A DNA stretch of 64,000 bases from Ruminococcus sp. (GTDB taxonomy: Bacteria > Bacillota > Clostridia > Oscillospirales > Ruminococcaceae): assembly GCA_021205185.1 (NCBI GenBank), contig JAJPYB010000008.1, forward strand, positions 1 through 64,000, in the 5' to 3' direction. The position numbers and the translations under genes were made by a program. Shown here in pieces: positions 44,838-54,237 of this stretch. Numbering within the stretch: position 1 is the first letter of the stretch; the number at the start of each line of letters is the position of its first letter. The notes below the pieces were generated by a model. That model searched no databases. It was given only the letters and a program-made list of their open reading frames with translations, and was not told the DNA's origin.

Positions 44838-45305
44838 TGTTAATGTCCTTTCAAAATAATGAATTTAAATTATATAAAGCCTCAGGTTTGTTTAATTTCA
44901 GAAAAACGAAATTTTTTCTGAAATAAATAAGTAAAATATATAAAATAAATAGCAGTAGTAATAGAGGCTGTTTAAACTATTAAAAAGCTCAAAAATTGGC
45001 TTGTACAAAGGCTTTGCGACTAAACAAAATTTCAACGCTCTTTAAACTGAAATGTTTACAGATTTTTGTTTTTTAACAGCTTTCAAACTTTTTAAACAGC
45101 GGTGTGCTGTTGAAATATAAAAAGTCTGTTTAAAAATGTCGGCTGCCAGAAGTCAATCGTGATGTTTCAACAAAATTTTTAAATTGGCGGTTTTTTGTTA
45201 CAGTTTATATTGTTTAAAGAGATGAGAATGTTACGCTAATAAAAGACTTTCAGCAAATTTTAAATTGTTTAGAAATTTGTTTAAAGTGTTTAAAACCAGT
45301 ATTAG
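44838..45305. other. dnaA-dnaN spacer with TGTTTAAA cluster, candidate oriC
   Basis: AT-rich spacer without a gene. TGTTTAAA occurs exactly at 44969, 45127, 45211, 45278 and 45287 and as its complement at 45091. Near matches are at 45041 (complement of AGTTTAAA), 45053 (TGTTTACA) and 45266 (TGTTTAGA). I saw no TTATCCACA box. This is where Firmicutes often carry DnaA boxes, so the cluster may be this organism's initiator site. Confidence 0.55.
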
Positions 45306-46688
45306 TTATGTTTCCTTGAGATTTTTAATAATGTCGTTTACAGTTTCCTTAAAGTCTGCATTTTTATCCATCATCTTTTTTACATCCTGATAGTTAAGAG
45401 TAATGGTTGCGTGGTTTCGATTTATCTCCTCGCCAATCTGCGCATAGCTTAAGCCCTTAATCTCACGGACAACGTAAATAAAAACCTTTCTTGCAAGTGA
45501 AATAGGCGCACATCTGTTAGGCGAGCGTATTTCCTCAGGAGTTACGTTAAAGGCAGTCGACACGTCATTCATAATTCTGTCAACGGTAATATCCGCAGGA
45601 GTTGAAGACACAGCATTCTCACGAATAATTCGCTGAACCATAGAGTATGTAACAGGCTCGTTGGTAAACATTGTAAGCGCTTTAATCTTATTGACAACGC
45701 CCTCAAGACTACGGATATTATTCTTAATCTTCTCAGCAATAAGCTTTGCAACAGAGTCTGACATACTGATATCTAAAAGCTCAGCCTTGCGCTTGACGAT
45801 AGCGAATCTTGTTTCAAAATCAGGCGGCTGAATATCTGCCTGAACGCCCTTTACAAAGCGGCTTCTGATTCTGTCGTCAAGCTTTTGAATCTTAGAAGGC
45901 GAAATATCACTGGTTAAAACTATTTGCTTGCCATTATTATAAAGCTCATTAAAGGTATGGAAAAACTCTTCCTGAGTGCTTTCCTTTCCGGCAATAAACT
46001 GAACATCGTCCATAAGCAAAAAGTCGCAGCTTCTGTACTTATCCTGAAACGGCGTAGTATTCTTATCCAAAATAGCCTTTACAAGCTCATTTGTAAAAGC
46101 TTCGCCTGTAACGTACAAAATGTTAAGCTCAGGGTGGTCGTGCCGAACCTTATGCTCGATAGCTTTAAGAAGATGAGTTTTACCAAGTCCTGAATCTCCG
46201 TAGATAAATAACGGATTAAAAATATCTGCGTTATTGAGCTTATTATCGTCGTTCTTACCTGCAACGGCATAGCAAAAAGCATATGCCAGCTCATTTGATT
46301 TTCCCTTGATAAAATTATCAAACGTAAGAGAATACTTTCCACTTTCCATAGCGCGCTCGAGCTTCTTTTCATTTTCCAGAACCTGATTAAACTTTAAAGC
46401 GTCGTTTTCTGCATTTGCATATCTTGGATCAAGCGTCGGATCAACCGTAATATCAATCTCAACATCAAAGCCCATTGCTTCAAAAAATCCACGCTTCATA
46501 ACGTCAAGATAAAAGTCATAAATCATTTGTTTTGAAAACTCGCTCGGCGAAGCTAAATACGCCGTCTTATTTTCAAAGCCTCTTGGCTGTAAGACGTCTA
46601 TCCACCTCTTATAGCCAATATCGCTTACGCCGTTATCCTCTTTACAATATTTTTTTACGTTTTCCAATACCTCTGAAAACGAGTCCAT
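45306..46688 (-). CDS. dnaA: Chromosomal replication initiator DnaA
   Basis: A 460-residue AAA+ initiator. The start MDSFSEVLENVKKYCKEDNG lies behind AAAGGAGG (12 bp); an upstream frame to 46757 is not supported. Walker A is GDSGLGKTHLL (164-174), Walker B is FLLMDDVQFIAGK (223-235), and the arginine finger region is DDRIRSRFVKG. In domain IV the usual GRDHTTV signature reads NRNHATI (423-429), so the Asp and first Thr that contact DnaA boxes in E. coli are Asn and Ala here. It heads the minus-strand replication operon. Confidence 0.96.
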   Translation of the reverse strand: MDSFSEVLENVKKYCKEDNGVSDIGYKRWIDVLQPRGFENKTAYLASPSEFSKQMIYDFYLDVMKRGFFEAMGFDVEIDITVDPTLDPRYANAENDALKFNQVLENEKKLERAMESGKYSLTFDNFIKGKSNELAYAFCYAVAGKNDDNKLNNADIFNPLFIYGDSGLGKTHLLKAIEHKVRHDHPELNILYVTGEAFTNELVKAILDKNTTPFQDKYRSCDFLLMDDVQFIAGKESTQEEFFHTFNELYNNGKQIVLTSDISPSKIQKLDDRIRSRFVKGVQADIQPPDFETRFAIVKRKAELLDISMSDSVAKLIAEKIKNNIRSLEGVVNKIKALTMFTNEPVTYSMVQRIIRENAVSSTPADITVDRIMNDVSTAFNVTPEEIRSPNRCAPISLARKVFIYVVREIKGLSYAQIGEEINRNHATITLNYQDVKKMMDKNADFKETVNDIIKNLKET

Positions 46689-46855
46689 GTTATTTAAATT
46701 CCTCCTTTTTGTAGGGTTTGTATATTTATTTTTGTGTGTAATTATGCAAAAGTGCAACTGTCACTTTCGCTTGGTTTAGATTTTTAAAATGCGTCGCTTT
46801 CCCGAAAAATCACCCCAAAATAAGACAATTTTTCACCAGCTTACAATACATATTT

Positions 46856-46884
46856 ATTATAGCATAAACTCACGCCATTTTCAA
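46856..46884 (-). promoter_or_regulatory. Promoter of the dnaA operon
   Basis: On the minus strand TTGAAA (46884-46879), a 17-bp spacer and TATAAT (46861-46856), about 170 bp ahead of dnaA. Confidence 0.7.
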
Positions 46885-46904
46885 CCATTTTTTCTTTTTT
46901 TTAA

Positions 46905-47110
46905 TAGGATAGAGAGGGGATTGAAATCTGACATTTTGGATAGAAAAGAATCTTTCACCTCCTACTGACTAAGAACTAAATATTGACAATCTTAATTCAA
47001 TAGCCTGAATGTTAATAGAATGTGGCAACAAGCATTTCAATTCGTAATTCGTAATTCGTAATGCGTAATTAGGGCAACGAAGCGTTTTACGAAGTATAAT
47101 GCGTGTGAAA
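46905..47110. repeat. Dispersed backbone repeat copy
   Basis: GGATAGAGAGGGGATTGAAA then TCTGACATTTTGGATAG, GAATCTTTCACCTCCTACTG, CAATTCGTAATTCGTAATTC and GCGTTTTACGAAGTATAATG. Confidence 0.65.
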
Positions 47111-47439
47111 GCCTAATGCGTCATCTCCTTTTATCTGTTTATTGATTTTAATACCCTCCTTTCAGACAACCAAACAAATATGACGGGCAGATTTTTTGAT
47201 CTTCCAGCGTGCTTTTTTAAAAAACTAACCAAGAACTTTAATTCAAGTCGAAACCCGGACGACCTGAATAAAACATATGTTCTAATTTTTATGATAGCCT
47301 CTTTTTTCAAGATTGTCAATAGAAAAATCAGAAATTTTTGTTGAATTTCTCGTAATGTACATTTTTTAGGACAGAAGCCTTCAAATTTCTTAATATTTTA
47401 TGAACAAATTATTGCCATTTTTACGCTTGTTGCATATTT

Positions 47440-47735
47440 TAAATGGATAGAGAGAAAATTGAAATCTGACATTTTTATTAGACTAGGATCTTCCACCTTC
47501 TACTATCTAAGAACTAATATTGACAATCGTTTTTATCTTTGTGGGATAGAACGTGGCGACAAGCATTTTAATGCGGTCGCCAAGCGTTTAGCGAAGCTAA
47601 ATGCTTGTTTAGGCAAAGCCTAATGCGGAATAGAGAGGGGACTGAAATCTGTCAATCTCATTTGCGAAGAATCTATCACGTACAGCTGTTATTCTTACAT
47701 CTCTCCCCGCCAACGGCGGGGGGTTCTTCTTTTCA
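47440..47735. repeat. Dispersed backbone repeat copies and C+G hairpin
   Basis: GGATAGAGAGAAAATTGAAA, AATCTGACATTTTTATTAG, a second start GGAATAGAGAGGGGACTGAA at 47623, GCGTTTAGCGAAGCTAAATG, and the CCCCGCCAACGGCGGGGGG hairpin near 47704-47722. Confidence 0.65.
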
Positions 47736-47826
47736 TAAGTTTCTCACAAAAATTGTAGATAAAACAAAAGCCATCCACTATATCTTGTATCAGTCAAAAA
47801 GTTTGTCCAAAAATTTCAAAAAATAC

Positions 47827-47856
47827 TTGACAAACACGTCCCTGTTAATATATAAT
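47827..47856 (+). promoter_or_regulatory. Promoter of rpmH
   Basis: TTGACA (47827-47832), 18-bp spacer, TATAAT (47851-47856), about 115 bp ahead of rpmH. Confidence 0.8.
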
Positions 47857-47971
47857 AACCTAGTGACTTTAGATGAAGTCGCCTGCCTTAGTGGCACTTA
47901 AATTAACGCTGAAAAATATTGAAATAGCTTTGGAAAATCCAAAGAACTATTTATGGAGGGAGGAATCCGTA

Positions 47972-48106
47972 ATGAAAAGAACTTATCAGCCAAAGAAAAG
48001 ACAAAGACAGAAGGTTCACGGCTTTCGTAAAAGAATGTCAACTTCTAACGGACGCAAGATCTTAGCTCGCAGAAGACTAAAGGGAAGAAAAAAATTAAGC
48101 TACTAA
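47972..48106 (+). CDS. rpmH: Ribosomal protein L34
   Basis: A 44-residue very basic protein with the invariant start [20 protein letters not shown] and the end [14 protein letters not shown] longer frame begins at 47873, but the true start is ATG 47972 after GGAGGGAGG. It begins the plus-strand cluster rpmH-rnpA-yidD-yidC, diverging from dnaA as in most Firmicutes. Confidence 0.96.
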   Translation: MKRTYQPKKRQRQKVHGFRKRMSTSNGRKILARRRLKGRKKLSY

Positions 48107-48112
48107 TTCGCT

Positions 48113-48160
48113 GACCGCCTCTACTACTTTGAATTAGAAAAGTATAGAAGTGGTCTTTTT
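48113..48160 (+). terminator. Terminator or attenuator after rpmH
   Basis: GACCGCCTCTACTACTTT pairs with AAAGTATAGAAGTGGTC (two small bulges), followed by TTTTTATTTT. It separates rpmH from rnpA and may reduce downstream expression. Confidence 0.75.
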
Positions 48161-48180
48161 ATTTTCGTTATGAGGGAAAA

Positions 48181-48537
48181 ATGCTTTTTACCGACATTAT
48201 AAAATCCAACAAGGAATTTTCAAGAGTTTACAAAAAGGGGCGCTACTGTTCTAACGATCTCATATGCGTATATTATCTCAGAAACAACACCCCCTACAAC
48301 AAGCTTGGAATAACGGTATCAAAAAAGCTCGGCAACGCCGTAGAACGCAACCGTGCGAAGCGAATAATTCGCGCAGCGTACAGAGAAAGCGAGCGTTGTC
48401 TTCCTCTGGGATATGATTTAGTGGCGGTTGCAAGAGCCGGAATTAAGGGGAAGAAGTCGACCGATATAAAGCGGTTTTTTGTCAGCACACTTAATGCTGA
48501 CATAAACAGAAGCTTTAAAAAGGGTAAAAAGCAATGA
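48181..48537 (+). CDS. rnpA: Ribonuclease P protein component
   Basis: A 118-residue basic protein with the RnpA pattern: NKEFSRVYKKGRYCSNDLIC, GITVSKKLGNAVERNRAKRI (the RNR motif) and YDLVAVARAGI. It assists the RNase P RNA in trimming tRNA 5' ends. It ends overlapping yidD by 4 bp. The start lies after GAGGGAAAA. Confidence 0.95.
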   Translation: MLFTDIIKSNKEFSRVYKKGRYCSNDLICVYYLRNNTPYNKLGITVSKKLGNAVERNRAKRIIRAAYRESERCLPLGYDLVAVARAGIKGKKSTDIKRFFVSTLNADINRSFKKGKKQ

Positions 48538-48779
48538 AGCAGGTAATGATACTTCTTGTGAAATTTTATCAGAAGGTAATTTCGCCGCTTTTTCCTGCAA
48601 GATGCAAATACTACCCTACCTGTTCTAAATACGCCGTAGAAGCGTTTAAAAAGCACGGTTTTTTCAAGGGGTTGATTTTAGCGGTATGGCGAATTTTACG
48701 CTGCAATCCGTGGTCGAACGGCGGAATTGATCCCGTTCCCGAAAGGTTTACATTAAAACGACACAAAAAAGGAGTTTAG
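48534..48779 (+). CDS. yidD: YidD membrane-insertion efficiency factor
   Basis: An 81-residue protein with the conserved YQKVISPLFPARCKYYPTCS and CNPWSNGGIDPVP segments, including the paired cysteines. It is thought to assist insertion of inner-membrane proteins with YidC. It overlaps rnpA and precedes yidC by 3 bp. Confidence 0.95.
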   Translation: MKQVMILLVKFYQKVISPLFPARCKYYPTCSKYAVEAFKKHGFFKGLILAVWRILRCNPWSNGGIDPVPERFTLKRHKKGV

Positions 48780-48782
48780 TCT

Positions 48783-50141
48783 ATGTGGAATATTCCTATT
48801 ATCACGCCGATACTTGGCTACCTGATGAAATTATGCTACTGGATTTGCCAGAACAACTATGCTATAGCGCTGATTATTTTCACGCTGATTGTTAAGCTTT
48901 TAGCTCTTCCAACGTCAATCAAGCAACAAAAGAGCACAGCCAAAATGGCAAAATTCAGTCCTAAGCTACAAAGACTTCAGAAGCAGTATGCAAACAACAA
49001 GGAAAAGCTTCAAGAGGAAACAATGAAGCTCTATAACGAAGAGGGCGTAAACCCAATGGGTAGCTGCCTTCCGACGATAATTACTATGGTAATTCTTTTC
49101 GGCGTTATCGGAGTTGTTTATTCGCCTCTTAATTACATTTCAAATATAGGAGATCAGAGCTTTAGCCTTTGGTCGACTAAGAACGAAACAATAACAGAAG
49201 CAGAGGACCTTGTAACCGATGTTATTATCTTAGCGGACAAGCTTGACGGCAAAAGCTATTCTGAGCTGACGGATGAGGAAATTGAAGAAATTTTCACAGT
49301 CGATGTTCTCGAAGAGGGCGGAAAGATAAACAGCGTCAGCGTATCACAGGACGACGCTTCAGAGTCGGAGCTTGAAAGAGCGCAGAGGGTATTTGCGGAA
49401 CTTTATTACGACGACGCTGAGTTTGCTGAAAAGATAACAGACAGCGACGTTTTAGCTTCAAGGCTTTATCAAAGACCACAGCTACTTATTTTCCAGATTA
49501 TAGATGCAGGCTACGGAGATATGTTTAACGTAGTTGAGGACGGCTTGACGGATGAGCTTGAAGAGGTTGACTACACATTCTTCTCGATTCCTCTGAGCGC
49601 AATGCCGAGCTGGACGTCGTTCTATGTTATCATTCCGATTCTTTCGCTTCTTTCACAGCTGGCGCTGACGATTATTTCTCAGCGCTACCAGAAGAAGAAC
49701 AACGCAAACGCATCAACCGGCGGTATGGGAATGAAGGCTATGCTTTACATTATGCCGTTATTCTCGTTCTGGATTTCGTTTAGCTTCCCGGCGGGACTTG
49801 GTCTTTACTGGACGCTGTCGTCAATTTATTCGCTGATTCAGACGGTAGCTCTCAACAAGATTTATACGCCTGAGCGTGTTGAAAAGATGGACGCCGGAAA
49901 GAAGAAAAAGAAGAAAAAGCCGAGTATGTACGAGCGAGCTTTGCAGGCGCAGCAAATGCAGCAGGGCGGCGGCGTCAATACAAACGGCAGCAGTGCGACT
50001 GTTCTTTACGACGAGGACGGTAACGAAAAGAAAATGAGCAAGGAAGAAAGAAGAGCTTACGACCGCCAGAAAATAGCAGAAGCCAGAAAGCGAATGGCGG
50101 AAAAGTATGGCGACGAGTACGAAGAGTTTTTAGATGATTGA
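48783..50141 (+). CDS. yidC: Membrane protein insertase YidC/OxaA
   Basis: A 452-residue multi-pass protein. The first membrane helix and the cytoplasmic hairpin (KQQKSTAKMAKFSPKLQRLQ) are typical. The transmembrane core includes GSCLPTIITMVILFGVIGVV and later MKAMLYIMPLFSFWISFSFP and AGLGLYWTLSSIYSLIQ. Between the second and third core helices is a roughly 130-residue acidic insertion (about residues 130-260), apparently extracytoplasmic. The tail is basic (Lys-rich) followed by an acidic end and probably contacts the ribosome. Also known as SpoIIIJ in spore formers. Confidence 0.93.
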   Translation: MWNIPIITPILGYLMKLCYWICQNNYAIALIIFTLIVKLLALPTSIKQQKSTAKMAKFSPKLQRLQKQYANNKEKLQEETMKLYNEEGVNPMGSCLPTIITMVILFGVIGVVYSPLNYISNIGDQSFSLWSTKNETITEAEDLVTDVIILADKLDGKSYSELTDEEIEEIFTVDVLEEGGKINSVSVSQDDASESELERAQRVFAELYYDDAEFAEKITDSDVLASRLYQRPQLLIFQIIDAGYGDMFNVVEDGLTDELEEVDYTFFSIPLSAMPSWTSFYVIIPILSLLSQLALTIISQRYQKKNNANASTGGMGMKAMLYIMPLFSFWISFSFPAGLGLYWTLSSIYSLIQTVALNKIYTPERVEKMDAGKKKKKKKPSMYERALQAQQMQQGGGVNTNGSSATVLYDEDGNEKKMSKEERRAYDRQKIAEARKRMAEKYGDEYEEFLDD

Positions 50142-50159
50142 TGAGAGGAAGGATTTAAA

Positions 50160-50942
50160 ATGAAAAAGGTATTTACAGCAGAAAGTGTTGAAGAGGCAAA
50201 AAAGCAGGCAGCAGAGGAATTTGGCGTAGCTGAAGAGGAGATTACCTTTAACGTGTTAAAGGAAGCTAAAAAGTCGCTTTTCGGTAAGGTTAAAGAGGAC
50301 GCTGAGGTTGAGGCTGAATATGAGCCTTCAAAGGCGCAGATTGCTTCTAGCTATATAATCAGCGTGTTTGAAAAAATGGGCTGTGAGAATGTCAGCGTTG
50401 AGATTACGGAAATTGAAAAGGGCGTATCTCTTGACTTTTCAGGCGACGGAGTTGAAGATTCTATCGGCAGACGAGGAGAGGTTTTAGACTCTTTGCAATA
50501 CCTCGCTTCGCTTGTTTGCAACAAGGTTGACAGAGATTATTTCAGAATCGCTACCGACTGCAACGGCTTCAGAGAAAGAAGACAGGCTCAGCTCGAAGGA
50601 TTTGCAAGAAAGATTGCGGCAAACGTCAAGAGAACAGGCAGATCTACTGCTCTTGAGCCGATGAATCCTTACGAGAGAAGAATTATCCATGCAACAATTA
50701 CCGACATTGAGGGAGTTTCCTCTCATTCAAAGGGCGAGGACCCGTACAGAAAGGTAATTATCACCTCAAACGAAAGACGTCCACGCTCAAAGGGCGGCTA
50801 CAACAAGAGAGGAAACCAGAACAGACAGGGAAGAAACAGACAAAAGGGCTACGATATTGTAAGCTCGTTTGAAAAGGAATATAAAAAGCCGAAGCCTGAG
50901 GATAGTCTTGGTTCGGGACTTTATACAAAGATCGACCTTTAA
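50160..50942 (+). CDS. jag: Jag/KhpB RNA-binding protein
   Basis: A 260-residue protein with three parts: the Jag N-terminal domain (FTAESVEEAKKQAAEEFGVA), a KH domain with DSIGRRGEVLDSLQYLASLV, and an R3H domain (ALEPMNPYERRIIHATITDI). The C-terminal tail is Gly-, Arg- and Asn-rich and probably binds RNA too. It is 18 bp after yidC and cotranscribed. Related proteins (KhpB/EloR) affect cell division and elongation in other Firmicutes. Confidence 0.93.
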   Translation: MKKVFTAESVEEAKKQAAEEFGVAEEEITFNVLKEAKKSLFGKVKEDAEVEAEYEPSKAQIASSYIISVFEKMGCENVSVEITEIEKGVSLDFSGDGVEDSIGRRGEVLDSLQYLASLVCNKVDRDYFRIATDCNGFRERRQAQLEGFARKIAANVKRTGRSTALEPMNPYERRIIHATITDIEGVSSHSKGEDPYRKVIITSNERRPRSKGGYNKRGNQNRQGRNRQKGYDIVSSFEKEYKKPKPEDSLGSGLYTKIDL

Positions 50943-51009
50943 TTTTGAAGATAAGACTAAGGAAAGTGCGGCTATGTCGCACTTTTTCTATGCAAGCAAG
51001 GAGGGCGCT

Positions 51010-52362
51010 ATGGAAACGATTTGTGCAATATCTACTGCACTTTCGCAGGGTGCAATTTCACTTATCAGAATAAGCGGAGATAAAGCGATAGAAATAGCAG
51101 ACAAGATTTTTCGTTCATTTTCAGGCAGGAAAGCGTCCGAGATGGAAGGACATACCTGCTTATACGGAAAAATTTACGATAAAGAACAATCGGTCGACGA
51201 CGTTTTATTAACCGTTTTTCGCGCTCCTTCAAGCTATACAGGCGAGGACACAGTTGAAATTTCCTGTCACGGCGGAGTTTTCGTAACGAAAAAAGTTTTG
51301 GAGCTTGTAATCCGTGCAGGAGCTACACAGGCTTTAGCCGGCGAATTTACCAAGCGTGCCTTTGTAAACGGAAAGCTAGACCTGACGCAAGCGGAAGCTG
51401 TTATGGATATTATTTCCTCTGAGGGCGAGCGAGCGCTTGGGTCGGCAAACAGAATGCGTGACGGCGCAGTTTATAAAAAAATTACCTCCGTTCGGCAGGA
51501 GCTGATCTCGCTTCTCTCTTCGCTTGCTGCGTGGGCGGACTATCCCGAGGAGGATCTGCCTGACGTTGAGCAGGAAAGACTGAAGGCGACTATAGGAAAA
51601 GCCAATGACGAGCTTCTGGCGCTTATTAAAAGCTACGACGACGGACTTGTCTTTAAAGAGGGCGTGGAAACGGCGATTGTCGGAAGTCCGAATGTCGGAA
51701 AATCGTCGCTTATGAATTATCTGCTAGGCTTCGATCGCTCGATTGTCACAGACATCGAGGGAACCACCCGTGACGTAATTGAAGAAACTGCCAGAATTGG
51801 CGATATAACGCTCAAGCTTTGCGATACGGCTGGAATCAGAACCACCGACGATGTGGTTGAAAGTATAGGGGTTAAGCGTGCCAAAGAAAAGCTAGAGGGC
51901 GCAAGGATTGTTCTGGCGGTATTTGATGCGTCTTGTTCGCTATGTGACGAGGACAAGGAGCTTTTATCAGAGCTTAACCCTCAAAACACGCTTGTAATTC
52001 TTAACAAGACGGATCTTGAAAGAAAGCTTAACCAGTCGGACTTTTCAGGCTTTAAAGCAGTAGAGGTATCCGTTACGGAGCAGACGGGACTTGATAAATT
52101 AAAGGAAGAAATTTTAAACCTTATCGGCGTGACAACAGCTTCAAATGAGGAGGTTTTCGCTTCCCTGCGGCAAAAGGAATGCGCTCAAAGAGCGAGCAGT
52201 CTTTTAGGTTCGGCTCTTAAAGCGGCGGAGGAAGGCGAAACCCCCGACGCTGTAACGGTACTGCTCGATGAAGCACTTTCAAGTCTTCTGGAGCTTACCG
52301 GCGAGCGGGCAACCGATACGGTGGTAGACGAGGTATTTTCACGGTTTTGTGTTGGAAAGTAG
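51010..52362 (+). CDS. mnmE: tRNA modification GTPase MnmE
   Basis: A 450-residue protein that with MnmG makes 5-carboxymethylaminomethyl uridine at the tRNA wobble position. Visible are ETICAISTALSQGAISLIRI, EISCHGGVFVTKKVLELVI, the G1 motif GSPNVGKSSLMNYLLG, the potassium-loop DIEGTTRDVIEE, DTAG and NKTDL, and the C-terminal FCVGK with its cysteine. ATG 51010 follows AAGGAGGG; the upstream in-frame extension overlapping jag is not supported. Confidence 0.96.
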   Translation: METICAISTALSQGAISLIRISGDKAIEIADKIFRSFSGRKASEMEGHTCLYGKIYDKEQSVDDVLLTVFRAPSSYTGEDTVEISCHGGVFVTKKVLELVIRAGATQALAGEFTKRAFVNGKLDLTQAEAVMDIISSEGERALGSANRMRDGAVYKKITSVRQELISLLSSLAAWADYPEEDLPDVEQERLKATIGKANDELLALIKSYDDGLVFKEGVETAIVGSPNVGKSSLMNYLLGFDRSIVTDIEGTTRDVIEETARIGDITLKLCDTAGIRTTDDVVESIGVKRAKEKLEGARIVLAVFDASCSLCDEDKELLSELNPQNTLVILNKTDLERKLNQSDFSGFKAVEVSVTEQTGLDKLKEEILNLIGVTTASNEEVFASLRQKECAQRASSLLGSALKAAEEGETPDAVTVLLDEALSSLLELTGERATDTVVDEVFSRFCVGK

Positions 52363-52371
52363 AGGGGCGAA

Positions 52372-54225
52372 ATGGTTCTTGAAAGCTATGATGTAATTGT
52401 TGTGGGGGCGGGTCACGCCGGCTGTGAAGCGGCGTTTGCAAGCGCTCGGCTTGGAGCTAAGACTGCGCTTTTCACACTCACTCTTGACGCTCTGGCGAAT
52501 ATGCCCTGTAATCCGTCTATCGGCGGAACGGCAAAGGGACATCTGGTGCGTGAAATCGATGCTTTAGGCGGCGAAATGGGAAAGGCGGCGGACGCTACAT
52601 TTTTGCAAAGCAGAATGCTCAACAGAGGAAAGGGCCCTGCTGTGCATTCGCTTCGTGTGCAGTCTGACAGAGTAAAGTACCACACATATATGAAGCAGGC
52701 TGTTGAGAAAACGCCGCTTTTGGACTTAAAGCAGGGCGAGGTTACAGAAATTTTGTGCGAAGACGGCAGAGTGACTGGCGTTAAAACAAGGCTTCAAAGC
52801 GAGTATGCCGCAAAGGCGGTAATAATCTGCTCGGGTACATACCTAAAGGGCAGGATTTTTGTAGGATCCGAAAGCTATGAAAGCGGCCCTGATTCAACTC
52901 TTCCTGCGAATTTTCTGTCGGCTTCTCTTGAAAGGTGCGGCGTTAAATTAAGACGCTTTAAAACGGGAACGCCTGCAAGAGTTCACCGCCGTTCGATTGA
53001 TTTTGATCGACTTGAAAGACAGGACGGCGACGAGAACATCACTCCGTTTTCCTTTGAAACAAAGGGCGAGCTTCACAACACTCTCCCCTGCTATATAGGC
53101 TATACGAACGAAAAAACACACGAGGTTATTTTAAAGAACATCAAACGCTCGGCGATGTATGGCGGTCAGATTGAGGGAATCGGACCGAGATATTGTCCTT
53201 CTATCGAGGACAAAATTATGCGCTTTTCCGACAGACCCCGCCACCAGCTTTTTATCGAGCCGATGGGACTTGACACAGACGAGTTTTATCTGCAGGGAAT
53301 GTCAACCTCGCTTCCCGAGGAGGTACAGATTGAATTTTTAAGAACCATAAAGGGACTTGAAAATGTCGAAATAATGCGAAACGCTTATGCGATTGAGTAC
53401 GATTGCTGCGACCCGACAGAGCTTTACGCAACGCTTGAATTTAAGAGCGTCAAGGGCTTGTACGGAGCGGGTCAGTTTAACGGAACCTCAGGCTATGAGG
53501 AGGCGGCGGCGCAAGGACTGGTTGCAGGAATAAACGCCGCAAGGCAAACGCAGGGCAAGGAGCCGATAATCCTTGACAGGGCAAGCTCATATATAGGAAC
53601 GCTTATAGACGACCTTGTTACAAAGGGCTGCAGCGATCCGTATAGAATGCTGACGTCAAGAAGCGAGTACAGGCTGGTTCTTCGTCAGGATAACGCCGAC
53701 CAGCGATTAACGCCGCTCGGCTACAAAATAGGACTTGTTTCAAAGGAGCGTTACGACGCGCTTTGCGAGAAACAAAGGCAGATTGACGAGGAGCTTAAAA
53801 GAGTAAAGAGCGTCAACATCTCGCCGCTTGACGTAAACGAATATTTAAAGGAAATGGGAACCGAACCGCTCTCGACTGGCGCAAAGCTAAGTCAGCTTAT
53901 AAGACGTCCGCAGCTTAGCTATAAAGGTTTGGCGCCGTTTGACAAGGGTCGCCCGAAGCTAAGCGATGAGGTCGCAGAGCAGGTTGAGCTTTCAATAAAG
54001 TACGAGGGATATATTAAGATTCAGCTTGAGCGAATAGAAAGTATGCGCCGACTTGAGAAAAAGGAGCTGCCGCAGGATATTGATTATTCAAAAATACGTG
54101 GATTGCGGCTTGAAGCGGCGGAAAAGCTTGGAAAAATCCGTCCGCTTAATTTAGGACAGGCGAGCAGAATATCCGGAGTAAATCCAGCGGACATTTCCAT
54201 TTTGCTGATATGGCTTGAGCGTTAA
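52372..54225 (+). CDS. mnmG: tRNA uridine modification enzyme MnmG
   Basis: A 617-residue FAD enzyme, partner of MnmE. The N-terminal dinucleotide loop is [20 protein letters not shown], followed by [20 protein letters not shown] and [20 protein letters not shown], and the C-terminal [20 protein letters not shown]. The start is ATG 52372 after GAGGGGC. The gene order mnmE-mnmG-rsmG-noc-soj-parB matches the Bacillus origin region. Confidence 0.97.
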   Translation: MVLESYDVIVVGAGHAGCEAAFASARLGAKTALFTLTLDALANMPCNPSIGGTAKGHLVREIDALGGEMGKAADATFLQSRMLNRGKGPAVHSLRVQSDRVKYHTYMKQAVEKTPLLDLKQGEVTEILCEDGRVTGVKTRLQSEYAAKAVIICSGTYLKGRIFVGSESYESGPDSTLPANFLSASLERCGVKLRRFKTGTPARVHRRSIDFDRLERQDGDENITPFSFETKGELHNTLPCYIGYTNEKTHEVILKNIKRSAMYGGQIEGIGPRYCPSIEDKIMRFSDRPRHQLFIEPMGLDTDEFYLQGMSTSLPEEVQIEFLRTIKGLENVEIMRNAYAIEYDCCDPTELYATLEFKSVKGLYGAGQFNGTSGYEEAAAQGLVAGINAARQTQGKEPIILDRASSYIGTLIDDLVTKGCSDPYRMLTSRSEYRLVLRQDNADQRLTPLGYKIGLVSKERYDALCEKQRQIDEELKRVKSVNISPLDVNEYLKEMGTEPLSTGAKLSQLIRRPQLSYKGLAPFDKGRPKLSDEVAEQVELSIKYEGYIKIQLERIESMRRLEKKELPQDIDYSKIRGLRLEAAEKLGKIRPLNLGQASRISGVNPADISILLIWLER

Positions 54226-54237
54226 GGAGGGGTAGAA

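Larger units (their letters stand above)
46689..47971. other. dnaA-rpmH divergent region with two backbone repeats
   Basis: A 1283-bp gene-free region holding the dnaA promoter, the rpmH promoter, two copies of the dispersed repeat (about 46905-47110 and 47440-47735), and an AAACATATGTTC sequence (47271-47282, partial match to a Clostridia SOS box). No RNA gene or DnaA box is evident. The bulk is AT-rich with runs of T. Confidence 0.6.

Noticed and set aside
47268-47285. Possible SOS box AAACATATGTTC near dnaA
   Set aside because: One mismatch to GAACNNNNGTTC and no DNA-damage gene directly downstream; not strong enough to list.
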